This document shows positions 9,611 through 21,880 of a stretch of DNA of 64,000 nucleotides, piece after piece. The notes beneath the pieces were generated by a model that did no database searches, had not been told where the DNA came from, and worked only from the letters and a program-made list of their open reading frames with translations. Each line of letters starts with the position of its first letter. Position 1 is the first letter of the stretch. The position numbers were made by a program, and so were the translations under genes. This stretch comes from Streptomyces luteolifulvus (GTDB taxonomy: Bacteria > Actinomycetota > Actinomycetes > Streptomycetales > Streptomycetaceae), in assembly GCF_008806595.1 (NCBI RefSeq), contig NZ_VZRB01000001.1, positions 186,001 to 250,000 on the forward strand, read 5' to 3'.

Positions 9611-9629
9611 GTTCGGCAATGTCGAACAC
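9611..9629. promoter_or_regulatory. Candidate GylR operator upstream of gylR
   Basis: GTTCGGCAATGTCGAACAC is an imperfect dyad (GTTCGGCA / TGTCGAAC) that mirrors the glpF upstream element at 8553-8570. It lies 56 bases before the gylR start, a fitting place for autorepression. The metH side begins 250 bases further on, so regulation of metH by this site is unlikely. Confidence 0.65.
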
Positions 9630-9874
9630 TACCGGTCGATGTCGACCTTCCGCTAATACTCGGTCAGCATCGGTTGCGTCACACGTATCCGTGTGCTGCG
9701 TCACGTGTCCCCTGGGCCACGAGGCTGCCATTCTCCGTCCGCCCCGTGGACGCTGCGACCATCCGCGGCCGGTCCCGGCTACCCTGGCGGCGTGCGCCTT
9801 CGCCGCGACGTTCTGTGAGACGTTCGGGGGGAAGCCGCAAAGCCGACAGCCGTCGCACTCCAGGGAGCCCCTTC
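9630..9874 (+). promoter_or_regulatory. metH leader and promoter region
   Basis: About 245 bases between the gylR operator and metH without a gene. TACCCT at about 9779-9784 resembles a Streptomyces -10 hexamer and would give a leader of about 85 bases. The leader contains a G-run and AAGCC repeats, but I could not find the conserved boxes of cobalamin, SAM-I or SAM-IV riboswitches. AGGGAG at 9863-9868 is the metH ribosome site. Confidence 0.35.
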
Positions 9875-13390
<3,516 letters not shown>

Positions 13391-13423
13391 CACACGTCGA
13401 CGCAACCCCCGGCGATGTGACCC

Positions 13424-13441
13424 GTGTGCCCCGGGGCACAC
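13424..13441 (+). terminator. Perfect palindrome after metH
   Basis: GTGTGCCCCGGGGCACAC is an 18-base perfect dyad 34 bases after the metH stop. It can form a GC-rich hairpin and may end metH transcription. It has no U-tract, so the terminator call is only likely. Confidence 0.45.
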
Positions 13442-13474
13442 AGGCCAAACCAGGCACTTCGGTGGCGGGCGACG

Positions 13475-13520
13475 TACACTGGTCGGTCCACTGCAGGCCG
13501 GTTCCCTCGTGGGAACCGGC
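13475..13520 (+). promoter_or_regulatory. Candidate promoter and 5'-leader hairpin of the HAD gene
   Basis: TACACT (13475-13480) fits a Streptomyces -10 box. Just downstream, inside the presumed leader, is a perfect 10-bp hairpin with a four-base loop (13497-13506 with 13511-13520, GCCGGTTCCC), then AAGGAGG and the ATG at 13550. The hairpin stops about 14 bases before the ribosome site, so it could be a readthrough barrier for metH transcripts or an mRNA-stabilising 5' structure. Confidence 0.45.
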
Positions 13521-13549
13521 CTGATCGTCCCTCAAGGAGGTGCGCCCGG

Positions 13550-14251
13550 ATGACCAGCACGGTCCCCGCGCTCGGAACCCGTACGGCCGAAGGCTCAGCC
13601 CTGCAGGCCGTGCTCCTCGACATGGACGGAACCCTGGTGGACACCGAGGGCTTCTGGTGGGACGTCGAGGTCGACGTCTTCGCCCGGCTCGGCCACACCC
13701 TCGACCCGTCCTGGCGCCATGTCGTGGTCGGCGGCCCCATGAGCCGCAGCGCGGGGTTCCTGATCGAGGCCACCGGCGCCGACATCCCCCTCGCCGAGCT
13801 CACGGTGCTGCTCAACGACGGATTCGAGGACCGTATCGGACGCTTCCTGCCCCTGATGCCCGGGGCGGCCCGGCTGCTGGCCGAGCTCGCCGCCCACGAG
13901 ATCCCCACGGCCCTGGTCTCCGCCTCGCACCGGCGCATCATCGACCGGGTGCTCGCCTCCCTCGGCCCCCAGTACTTCTCCCTGACGGTGGCCGGCGACG
14001 AGGTCCCGCGCACCAAGCCGCACCCCGACCCGTACCTGTTGGCCGCCGTCGGCCTCGGAGCGGATCCGGCCAGATGCGCGGTCGTCGAGGACACCGCCAC
14101 CGGGGTCGCCTCGGCGGAGGCCGCGGGCTGCCATGTGGTGGCGGTGCCCTCCGTCGCGCCCATCGGCCCGTCCGCACGGCGCACCGTCGTCGGCTCGCTC
14201 GAAGAGGTCGACCTGGCATTTCTGCGCGGACTGATGACGGGAATGCGCTAG
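13550..14251 (+). CDS. HAD-superfamily phosphatase (phosphoglycolate-phosphatase-like)
   Basis: ATG 13550 follows AAGGAGG by nine bases; the longer frame from 13424 has no ribosome site. The 233-residue protein has all HAD motifs: I, LLDMDGTLVDTE (both nucleophile Asp residues); II, LVSASH; III, the Lys in RTKPHPDPYL; IV, VVEDTATGVASAEAAG. A helical C1 cap (about residues 35-100) places it with beta-phosphoglucomutase/phosphoglycolate-phosphatase-like enzymes. Substrates in this subfamily cannot be read from sequence. In actinobacteria a HAD gene directly after metH is common; repair of a damaged metabolite of the methyl cycle would be speculation. Confidence 0.85.
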   Translation: MTSTVPALGTRTAEGSALQAVLLDMDGTLVDTEGFWWDVEVDVFARLGHTLDPSWRHVVVGGPMSRSAGFLIEATGADIPLAELTVLLNDGFEDRIGRFLPLMPGAARLLAELAAHEIPTALVSASHRRIIDRVLASLGPQYFSLTVAGDEVPRTKPHPDPYLLAAVGLGADPARCAVVEDTATGVASAEAAGCHVVAVPSVAPIGPSARRTVVGSLEEVDLAFLRGLMTGMR

Positions 14252-14673
14252 GGCGTTCACCCAGCGTGCCGGCGATAGGGAGTAATTCCCGAGCCGTGCG
14301 ATCGAAGGAATTCGAACCGAGGCGGATGGCCGAATTCCGTTCCATTCCGGCCCCTGACACTGTGTGACGTTCCCCACTCGAAGGAGGGTCGACAGGGGGA
14401 GCAGGGCGTGCTGTTCACCCCGTTTCGGGCGGCACGGGCGCGCCCTTGTGTCCCGATTGATGGAACGCTGCACTAATCCTTCCGCTGTCGGGTTTTCGGT
14501 GTGTCCACACCCGGTTTCGCAGCGTGATGAGGTCCCAACTCCGGTGGCCGTCAACCCTCGTGCCGGCGCGCACTAATCTCGTCGACGAGAAGATCACCCC
14601 TACCCGTGTGATCGGCTGCGACACCCCTGCATGCCGGATACACGGACTAGAACAGCTCTGGAGAAACTCGAGC
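14252..14673. other. 422-base intergenic region between the HAD gene and the first solute-binding lipoprotein
   Basis: No convincing gene. Base composition is visibly poorer in G+C than the flanks. An 8-bp inverted repeat GGAATTCG / CGAATTCC (14307-14314, 14331-14338, 16-base loop) may act as terminator of the HAD gene. The 9-mer GCACTAATC occurs twice (about 14470 and 14570), and the TAATCT within the second copy could be a -10 box for the lipoprotein gene. A 70-codon frame at 14364-14576 has no good ribosome site or recognisable product and is not called. Confidence 0.4.
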
Positions 14674-16278
14674 ATGAACCGCAACACTTTGGTGCTGCCG
14701 GCCGTGGCCGGCCTGCTCGCGCCGGTGCTCACCGCCTGTGGCGGAACCGGCAGCGCAAGCGGCGGCGGGGACGCGATCGTCGTCGGCACCACGGACCGGT
14801 TCACCGTCTCGAAGGACGCCCCGGCGCCCCTGGACCCGGCCTACGCCTACGACGTCGGCACCTGGAACATCCTGCGCCAGACCGTGCAGACCCTGATGAT
14901 CCAGCCCAAGGGCGAGGGTGACCCCGTCCCCGAAGCCGCCCAGAGCTGCGGATTCACCGACACCGGCAACGAGCGCTACGCCTGCAGGCTGCGCGACGGC
15001 CTGACATTCGCCGACGGAGACCCCATCACCGCCGGGGACGTCAAGTTCTCCATCGACCGTGCTATGGCGATCAAGGCCGACAGTGGCGTCTTCGCCCTGC
15101 TGTCCACCATCGACACCGTGGAAACCAAGGGTGACAACGAAGTCATCTTCCACCTCAAGACCGCCGACGCCACCTTCCCGTACAAGCTCTCGACCCCCGT
15201 CGCGGGCATCGTCAACCCCGACGACTACGCGAAGGACAAGCTGCGCGACGGCTTCGACGTGGACGGCTCCGGCCCGTACACCCTGAAGGCCGAGGTCAGC
15301 GGCGACGAGATGACCAAGGCCGTGTTCACCAAGAACCCCCACTACAAGGGCGCCCTCACGGTGAACAACGAAGACGTCGAGATGCGCTCCTTCGAGAGCG
15401 CCGACGCCATGGGCAACGCCCTCGAAAAGGGCGACATCGAGGTGATGACCCGCACGATGTCACCGGAGCAGATCAAGGAGCTCTCCGAGGCCTCGGGCGG
15501 CAATATCGAGCTCGTCGAGCTGCCGGGCCTGGAAATCCGCTACCTGGCCTTCAACACCGACGATCCGGGCGTGAAGGCCAAGGCGGTCCGCCAGGCGATG
15601 GCCCAGATCATCAACCGCAGCGAACTCGTCTCCAAGGTCTACGGCTCCTCGGCCGAGCCGCTGTACTCGCTGGTCCCCGCCTCCATCACCGGCCACTCCA
15701 ACTCGTTCTTCAACAAGTACGGCGACCCCAGCGTCGACAAGGCCAAGTCCCTGCTGACCAAGGCCAACATCACCACCCCGGTGAAGCTGACGCTGAACTA
15801 CACGACCGACCACTACGGCCCCGCCACCAAGCAGGAGTTCGAGCTGCTGCAGAAGCAGCTCAACGCCGGCGGTCTGTTCGACGTGACTATCCAGGGCGCC
15901 GCCTGGGACTCGTTCGTCCCGGCCGAACGCAACGGCGACTACGAGGTCTGGGGCATGGGCTGGTTCCCGGACTTCCCCGACGCCGACAACTACGTCGCGC
16001 CGTTCCTCGACAAGGACAACTTCCTCAAACTGCCGTACGCGAACAGCGAGATCCGCAACACGCTGATCCCGCAGTCCCGCCGCGAGGCCGACCGGCTGTC
16101 CGCCTCCGGCAGCCTGACGGACATCCAGGACATCGTCGCCGACGACGTGCCCATCCTCCCGCTCTGGCAGGGCAAGCAGTACCTGGCCGCCCGCGACACC
16201 GTCACCGGCACCGCGTACGCTCTCAACTCGTCTTCCACGCTTCAGCTGTGGGAGCTCAGCCGCGGCGTGGGCGACTGA
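14674..16278 (+). CDS. Family-5 (OppA/DppA-type) ABC solute-binding lipoprotein
   Basis: The start is ATG 14674 with GGAG ten bases upstream. The 534-residue product has a lipoprotein signal ending in the lipobox VLTAC (Cys22), then an SBP_bac_5 fold: LDPAYAYDVGTWNILRQT near the N-terminus, CRLRDGLTFADGDPITAGDVKFSIDRA, VDGSGPYTLK, VRQAMAQIINRSELVSKV and DADNYVAPFL near the end. Such proteins bind oligopeptides, dipeptides, nickel chelates or oligosaccharides for ABC importers. No permease or ATPase gene is near; the next gene is a paralogue with the same block order. It must use components encoded elsewhere or act as a receptor. Binding specificity is unknown. Confidence 0.88.
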   Translation: MNRNTLVLPAVAGLLAPVLTACGGTGSASGGGDAIVVGTTDRFTVSKDAPAPLDPAYAYDVGTWNILRQTVQTLMIQPKGEGDPVPEAAQSCGFTDTGNERYACRLRDGLTFADGDPITAGDVKFSIDRAMAIKADSGVFALLSTIDTVETKGDNEVIFHLKTADATFPYKLSTPVAGIVNPDDYAKDKLRDGFDVDGSGPYTLKAEVSGDEMTKAVFTKNPHYKGALTVNNEDVEMRSFESADAMGNALEKGDIEVMTRTMSPEQIKELSEASGGNIELVELPGLEIRYLAFNTDDPGVKAKAVRQAMAQIINRSELVSKVYGSSAEPLYSLVPASITGHSNSFFNKYGDPSVDKAKSLLTKANITTPVKLTLNYTTDHYGPATKQEFELLQKQLNAGGLFDVTIQGAAWDSFVPAERNGDYEVWGMGWFPDFPDADNYVAPFLDKDNFLKLPYANSEIRNTLIPQSRREADRLSASGSLTDIQDIVADDVPILPLWQGKQYLAARDTVTGTAYALNSSSTLQLWELSRGVGD

Positions 16279-16292
16279 CCATCCGCCGTAAT

Positions 16293-16317
16293 CCGGGGCC
16301 CGGTACACGGGCCCCGG
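16293..16317 (+). terminator. Hairpin between the two solute-binding lipoprotein genes
   Basis: CCGGGGCCC (16293-16301) pairs perfectly with GGGCCCCGG (16309-16317) across a seven-base loop, 15 bases after the first gene. It could end or attenuate transcription into the second gene. Confidence 0.5.
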
Positions 16318-16349
16318 GATCTGGAACAATGACGACAAGGCACCCGCAC

Positions 16350-17936
16350 GTGAACATGCGCAACCAGTGGCCGGTCCTGCCCATCGTGGCAGGGCTGGCC
16401 TCCGGCCTGTTGACCGGCTGCGGAACGGGGAACGGGGACTCGGGGAGCGGCGGCTCCTCCGTGGTCATGGGGATGTCGGACGACGTCCTGGCAACCGACC
16501 CCGCGTCCGGCTACGACCCCGGCTCCTGGCTGTTGTTCAACAACGTCTTCCAGTCGCTGCTCAGCTTCCCCAACGGAGGCACCGAGCCGCAGCCGGAGGT
16601 CGCAGAGGAGTGCTCCTTCACGGACACGGAGACCAAGGTCTACAAGTGCACCCTGAAGGACGGCCTCAAGTTCAGCAACGGTGACGACCTCACCTCCGAG
16701 GACGTCAAGTTCTCCTTCGACCGCATGCTGAAGATCAACGACGCCGCCGGCCCCGCGATCATGTTCCCCATGCTCGACAAGGTCCAGGCGCCGGACGAGA
16801 AGACGGTCGTCTTCCAGCTGAACACCCCCGACGCCACCTTCCCCAGCAAGATCGCCTCCGGCGCGGGCTCCATCGTCGACCACCGGCAGTACGACGCCGA
16901 CGGGCTGCGCGAGGACGGCGAGGCCGTCGGCTCCGGCCCCTACAAGCTGGACTCGTTCGGCGCGGACGAGGCCGTCTTCTCGGTCAACGAGAACTACGAG
17001 GGCACCGCCGAGGTGCAGAACTCCGGCGTGACGCTCAAGCTGTTCCACGGCGACCAGGACGCCCTGAAGAAGGCCCTCCAGAACGACGAGATCGACATCG
17101 CCTACCGCGGCCTGTCCGCCGGCGCCATCGCCGACATCGAGAACGCCGACACCGGCTCCGCCACGAGCACCGGCGTCGTCGAGGGCACCAGCGCCGAGGT
17201 CCAGCACCTCGTCTTCAACATGGACGACCCGGTGGCCGGAAAGCTCGGCGTCCGCAAGGCCATCGCCCACCTCATCGACCGCGACGCCCTCATCAAGAAC
17301 GTCTACGAAGGCACCGCCACCCCGCTGTACTCGATCATCCCGGCCGGCATCTCCGGCCACAACACCGCCTTCTTCGACACCTACGGCGCCCGCCCCTCCA
17401 AGGACAAGGCCGCCGCCGCACTCCAGGAAGACGGCATCACCGGCAAGGTCAAGCTGACCCTCTGGTCCACCCCCTCCCGCTACGGCCCCGCCACCGACGA
17501 CGAGCTGAAGGCGATCGCCGACCAGCTCAACGACAGCGGCCTGTTCGACGCCGAGGTGCAGTCCGTCGACTTCGAGCAGTACGAGAAGGACATCGCGGAC
17601 GGCAAGTACGGCGTCTACGTCAAGGGCTGGGTGCCCGACTACCCCGACGCCGACAACTTCACCGCCCCCTTCTTCGGCAAGGGCAACGTGCTGAGCAACA
17701 ACTACGCCAACGACACCATCACCGGCACGCTCATCCCGCGCACCGCCGCCCAGAGCGACCGCTCCGCCACCGACGACGACTACGGCCGGCTCCAGGACGT
17801 CGTCGCCGACGAACTCCCCGTCCTCCCGGTCTGGCAGGCCAAGCAGTACGCCGTCGCCCGCGACGGCGTCTACGGCCTGCAGTACTGCCTCGACGCCTCG
17901 ACCGTCTTCCGGTTCTGGGAACTCAGCAAGGACTGA
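16350..17936 (+). CDS. Second family-5 ABC solute-binding lipoprotein, paralogue of the gene before it
   Basis: GTG 16350 is chosen because AAGG lies upstream and it gives a lipoprotein signal like that of the paralogue; ATG 16329 and ATG 16356 are in frame and also possible. The 528-residue product has lipobox LLTGC (Cys24), then a Gly/Ser linker and the SBP_bac_5 fold: TDPASGYDPGSWLLFNNVFQ, CTLKDGLKFSNGDDLTSEDVKFSFDRM, VGSGPYKLDSF, GVRKAIAHLIDRDALIKNV, PDYPDADNFTAPFF. The blocks match those of the upstream gene in the same order, so the pair arose by duplication. No transporter subunits accompany it. A strong hairpin closes the gene. Confidence 0.88.
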   Translation: MNMRNQWPVLPIVAGLASGLLTGCGTGNGDSGSGGSSVVMGMSDDVLATDPASGYDPGSWLLFNNVFQSLLSFPNGGTEPQPEVAEECSFTDTETKVYKCTLKDGLKFSNGDDLTSEDVKFSFDRMLKINDAAGPAIMFPMLDKVQAPDEKTVVFQLNTPDATFPSKIASGAGSIVDHRQYDADGLREDGEAVGSGPYKLDSFGADEAVFSVNENYEGTAEVQNSGVTLKLFHGDQDALKKALQNDEIDIAYRGLSAGAIADIENADTGSATSTGVVEGTSAEVQHLVFNMDDPVAGKLGVRKAIAHLIDRDALIKNVYEGTATPLYSIIPAGISGHNTAFFDTYGARPSKDKAAAALQEDGITGKVKLTLWSTPSRYGPATDDELKAIADQLNDSGLFDAEVQSVDFEQYEKDIADGKYGVYVKGWVPDYPDADNFTAPFFGKGNVLSNNYANDTITGTLIPRTAAQSDRSATDDDYGRLQDVVADELPVLPVWQAKQYAVARDGVYGLQYCLDASTVFRFWELSKD

Positions 17937-17956
17937 GCAGCGGCCGTACGAACGCC

Positions 17957-17989
17957 GAGGGCGCCCCTTCTCCGCGAAGGGGCGCCCTC
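17957..17989. terminator. Bidirectional terminator between the lipoprotein gene and the response regulator gene
   Basis: A perfect 14-bp stem GAGGGCGCCCCTTC (17957-17970) pairs with 17976-17989 across a five-base loop. It sits between convergent genes ending at 17936 (+) and 18006 (-). Confidence 0.8.
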
Positions 17990-18005
17990 ACTGCCGTACC
18001 ACGTC

Positions 18006-18677
18006 CTACTGCGCGCCCGGACGCACCAGACCGCTCTCGTACGCGTACACCGCGGCCTGCACCCGGTCGCGCAGCCCCAGCTTGGTCAGGACGTGACCCA
18101 CATGCGTCTTCACCGTGGTCTCGCTGACGAACAGATCGGCGGCGATCTCCGCGTTCGACAGGCCCCGCGCCACCAGCTTCAGCACCTCCACCTCACGCTC
18201 GGTGAGCGTGTGCAGGGTGTCCGGCACCGGCTCGTCGCCCGACGGCAGATGTGTGGCGTACTTGTCCAGCAGCCGGCGCGTGATGCTCGGCGCGAGCATG
18301 GCCTCGCCCGCCGCCACCACCCGGATCGCCTGGACCAGCTCATTGGCCGGCGCGTCCTTCAGCAGGAACCCGCTCGCGCCCGCCCGCAACGCCTCCACCA
18401 CGTACTCGTCGAGGTCGAACGTGGTCAGCACCAGCACCTTCGCCGGACCGTCCCGCCCGGGACCGGTGATCTGCCGGGTCGCCTCCACACCGTCCATCCG
18501 CGGCATACGGATGTCCATCAGAACCACGTCGGGCTGCAGGGCCCGCACCTGGTCGAGAGCCTGAAGGCCGTCTCCGGCCTCGCCCACGACCGCGATGTCC
18601 TGCTCCGCCTCCAGGATCATCCGGAAGCCGGTACGCAGCAGCGGCTGGTCGTCGACCAGTAGGACGCGGATGGCCAC
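18006..18677 (-). CDS. NarL/FixJ-type two-component response regulator, no kinase gene beside it
   Basis: GTG 18677 follows AAGGAGAC by four bases. The 223-residue protein has a receiver domain with acidic pair Asp9-Asp10, phosphoacceptor Asp55 (VVLMDIRMPRMDG), switch Thr86 and Lys107, and a C-terminal LuxR helix-turn-helix (LTEREVEVLKLVARGLSNAEIAADLFVSE, about residues 155-210). All phosphorylation residues are present, so it is probably phosphorylated normally. No histidine kinase gene is adjacent: upstream on the same strand is a RecB-like nuclease 71 bases away. The partner kinase must lie elsewhere, or the regulator is an orphan. Confidence 0.92.
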   Translation of the reverse strand: MAIRVLLVDDQPLLRTGFRMILEAEQDIAVVGEAGDGLQALDQVRALQPDVVLMDIRMPRMDGVEATRQITGPGRDGPAKVLVLTTFDLDEYVVEALRAGASGFLLKDAPANELVQAIRVVAAGEAMLAPSITRRLLDKYATHLPSGDEPVPDTLHTLTEREVEVLKLVARGLSNAEIAADLFVSETTVKTHVGHVLTKLGLRDRVQAAVYAYESGLVRPGAQ

Positions 18678-18748
18678 GTAAGTCTCCTTCGCTAGTCCGG
18701 CCCCATTCTGCCCTGCGCACGTTCATCGGCCCGCCGCCGGGGCGCGGC

Positions 18749-19702
<954 letters not shown>

Positions 19703-19870
19703 AGACCATACGGCCCGCCACTGACAGTGACCCCGTCACGGGGGAGACCGGTGCGACAGCGGGCGAACACGGGGGGTGCCGAGGCGGAACGCACGGCGAC
19801 GGCCGCATACCATCGACCGGAGACCCTCCCGCCGGGCAGACGCGGGAGACGCTTCGAACGAGGGGACACC

Positions 19871-21829
19871 GTGGACGAGATCGGCGGGAGCGGGCAGCCG
19901 CGGTCCGGCACCGACGAGTCGGCCGAGCGCCACGCAGGGTCTGCGACCCCGGCCCAGGGCCCCACACGCCCCGACCCGACTCCGCACGAGGACACCGCGC
20001 GCCACGCCGCCGCCCCCGAGGACGGCGCCCCCGAGGACGCAGCCCCCGAGGACAGCGCCGCGGACAACAACGAGGCGGCCAACGGCACGGCTGACAACGG
20101 CAATGGCAACGGCAGCAGGCCTGCGGACGACGGGAACGGCAGCACGTCGGCGGACGAGGGCGACGGCAACACCACGGCGGGCGACGGCAACATGTCGGCG
20201 GACGACGGCAACGGCCGCACGCCGGCGGACAACGACGCGGCGGGGCACCGGCCTGCGGACAATGACGCAGCGGGGCACCGGTCTGCGGACGACAGAGCCC
20301 CGGAGCAGGACGCCACGAGCCGCGGCGTTGCTGGGAGCAGGGCCACGGAGCCCGGAACGACCGGCCTTCCGGCGGAAGACGGTGCCCCGGGCCGCGGGGC
20401 AACGGAAGACAGAGCCGCGCAGCCCGGCACGAGGGGCCACGCGGCTGCGGACGGCCGAGCCGCGGAGCACCGCGCGGCAGATGAGGGCGCCGGGAACCAC
20501 GGGGCCACCGAGCCGGGTCCCGCGGCAGACGACGGAGCCCGGCACCACAGGGCCACCGAGCCGGGCCCCGCCGACACCCGACGAACCCCGCACGCCCACA
20601 CTCCCGACCACACCCCCGACCGCTCCCTCGCCCACTCCGGAGCGGCCAAGGGCACCGCGCCCGCGCGGCCCGCCAAGGACCCCCGCGGCGGGCTGCTCAT
20701 GGGCCGCCCGTTCGGGGTGCCCGTGTACGTCGCCCCCAGCTGGTTCCTCGTCGCCGCCCTGATCACCTGGGTGTTCGGCGGTCAGCTCGACCGCGTGCTG
20801 CCCGAACTCGGCGCAGCCCGCTATCTCGTCTCCCTCTTCTTCGCGGTCGCCTTCTACGCCTCCGTCCTGGTCCACGAACTCGCCCACACGGTCGCCGCCC
20901 TCCGGTTCAAACTCCCCGTCCGCCGCATCCAGCTCCAGTTCTTCGGCGGCGTCTCCGAGATCGAGAAGGAGGCCGAGACACCCGGTCGCGAGTTCGTGCT
21001 CGCCTTCGTCGGCCCGCTGCTCTCCCTGATCCTGGCCGCCGTGTTCTTCCTCGCCGTCCAGGGCGTGGAGCCCGGCACCGTCCCCGGCGTCCTGCTGGCC
21101 GGCCTGATGATCTCCAACCTCATCGTCGCCGCGTTCAACCTCCTGCCCGGCCTGCCCCTCGACGGCGGCCGTATGCTCCGCGCGGTCGTCTGGAAGATCA
21201 CCGGCAAGCCGATGAGCGGCACCATCGCCGCCGCCTGGGTCGGCCGCGCCCTCGCCGTCGCCGTACTGATCGGCCTGCCGCTGCTCACCCAGTCCGGCGC
21301 GCTCGGCTCCGACGCGGTGGACAACGTCGGCATGGACACCGTCATGGACGCCCTGCTGGCCGCGATCCTCGCCGCGATCATCTGGACCGGCGCCGGCAAC
21401 AGCCTGCGCATGGCCCGCCTGCGCGAACACCTCCCCGAACTGCGCGCCCGCAACCTCACCCGCCGTGCCGTCCCGGTCGAGACCGACACCCCGCTCTCCG
21501 AGGCGCTGCGCCGCGCCAACGCCGCCGGCGCCCGCGCCCTGGTCGTCGTCGACGCCGAAGGCCACCCCCACTCGCTCGTCCGCGAGGCGGCCATCGCCGG
21601 CGTACCCGAGCACCGCCGCCCCTGGGTCGCCGTCAGCGGCCTCGCCCATGAACTCACCGACGGCATGCGCGTCTCGGCGGAACTCGCCGGCGAGGACCTC
21701 CTGGACGCCCTGCGCGCCACCCCCGCCACCGAGTACCTGGTGGTCGAGGAGAGCGGCGAGATCTACGGCGTCCTGTCCGCGGCCGACGTGGAACGCGCCT
21801 TCGTGAAGGCGATGGCAAGGCCCAGCTGA
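19871..21829 (+). CDS. Site-2-type (M50) membrane metalloprotease with CBS domains and a repetitive N-terminal extension
   Basis: GTG 19871 is preferred (GAGGGG just upstream); the frame is open to 19442 but overlaps the nuclease gene. Residues 1-276 are low-complexity Asp/Ala/Pro/Gly/Arg/His-rich with short repeats (PEDGA-PEDAA-PEDSA; ADNDAAGHR twice). From residue 277 (MGRPFGVPVYV) the protein is a standard actinobacterial S2P of the Rip3/SpoIVFB group. The Zn motif HELAH is at residues 335-339 inside a membrane helix, the LPGLPLDGG motif has Asp431, and about six membrane helices are followed by a CBS-type C-terminal region (about 540-650). It cleaves membrane proteins within the bilayer, often anti-sigma factors. 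The N-terminal extension is unusual, so a start near 20699 giving a protein of normal length (377 residues) remains possible. Confidence 0.85.
   Translation: MDEIGGSGQPRSGTDESAERHAGSATPAQGPTRPDPTPHEDTARHAAAPEDGAPEDAAPEDSAADNNEAANGTADNGNGNGSRPADDGNGSTSADEGDGNTTAGDGNMSADDGNGRTPADNDAAGHRPADNDAAGHRSADDRAPEQDATSRGVAGSRATEPGTTGLPAEDGAPGRGATEDRAAQPGTRGHAAADGRAAEHRAADEGAGNHGATEPGPAADDGARHHRATEPGPADTRRTPHAHTPDHTPDRSLAHSGAAKGTAPARPAKDPRGGLLMGRPFGVPVYVAPSWFLVAALITWVFGGQLDRVLPELGAARYLVSLFFAVAFYASVLVHELAHTVAALRFKLPVRRIQLQFFGGVSEIEKEAETPGREFVLAFVGPLLSLILAAVFFLAVQGVEPGTVPGVLLAGLMISNLIVAAFNLLPGLPLDGGRMLRAVVWKITGKPMSGTIAAAWVGRALAVAVLIGLPLLTQSGALGSDAVDNVGMDTVMDALLAAILAAIIWTGAGNSLRMARLREHLPELRARNLTRRAVPVETDTPLSEALRRANAAGARALVVVDAEGHPHSLVREAAIAGVPEHRRPWVAVSGLAHELTDGMRVSAELAGEDLLDALRATPATEYLVVEESGEIYGVLSAADVERAFVKAMARPS
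20225..20284 (+). repeat. Tandem 30-base repeat (two units) within the protease N-terminal region
   Basis: Units 20225-20254 and 20255-20284 differ at only three bases and encode ADNDAAGHRP and ADNDAAGHRS. A third, degenerate start (GCGGACGAC) follows at 20285. The in-frame 30-base length suggests slippage within coding DNA. Confidence 0.8.
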
Positions 21830-21868
21830 ACGCACCCTTCAGTGGTCGGAGCCCCCCGCAGGGACCGG

Positions 21869-21874
21869 TAGGCT
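21869..21874 (+). promoter_or_regulatory. Candidate -10 box giving a leaderless trmI mRNA
   Basis: TAGGCT ends only six bases before the trmI ATG (21881). No Shine-Dalgarno sequence is present, so transcription would begin at or next to the A of the start codon. Confidence 0.55.
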
Positions 21875-21880
21875 GTTCAC

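Noticed and set aside
9630..9874. Possible cobalamin or SAM riboswitch before metH
   Set aside because: The leader lacks the conserved boxes of these riboswitches that I could look for (B12 box, SAM-I/SAM-IV core). A covariance-model search (Infernal with Rfam) would be decisive; a significant hit would restore the idea.
13479..13493. DasR-like site ACTGGTCGGTCCACT before the HAD gene
   Set aside because: It resembles the ACTGGTC half-site, but the second half and the spacing do not fit the 16-base dre consensus, and the gene has no link with aminosugar metabolism.
14364..14576. 70-codon frame upstream of the first lipoprotein gene
   Set aside because: Cys/Arg-rich composition, no usable ribosome site, no recognisable domain, and it lies in DNA with promoter-like composition.
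20000..20600. CRISPR-like repeats in the protease N-terminal region
   Set aside because: The repeats are tandem without spacers, in frame and coding, so they are a protein repeat and not a CRISPR array.
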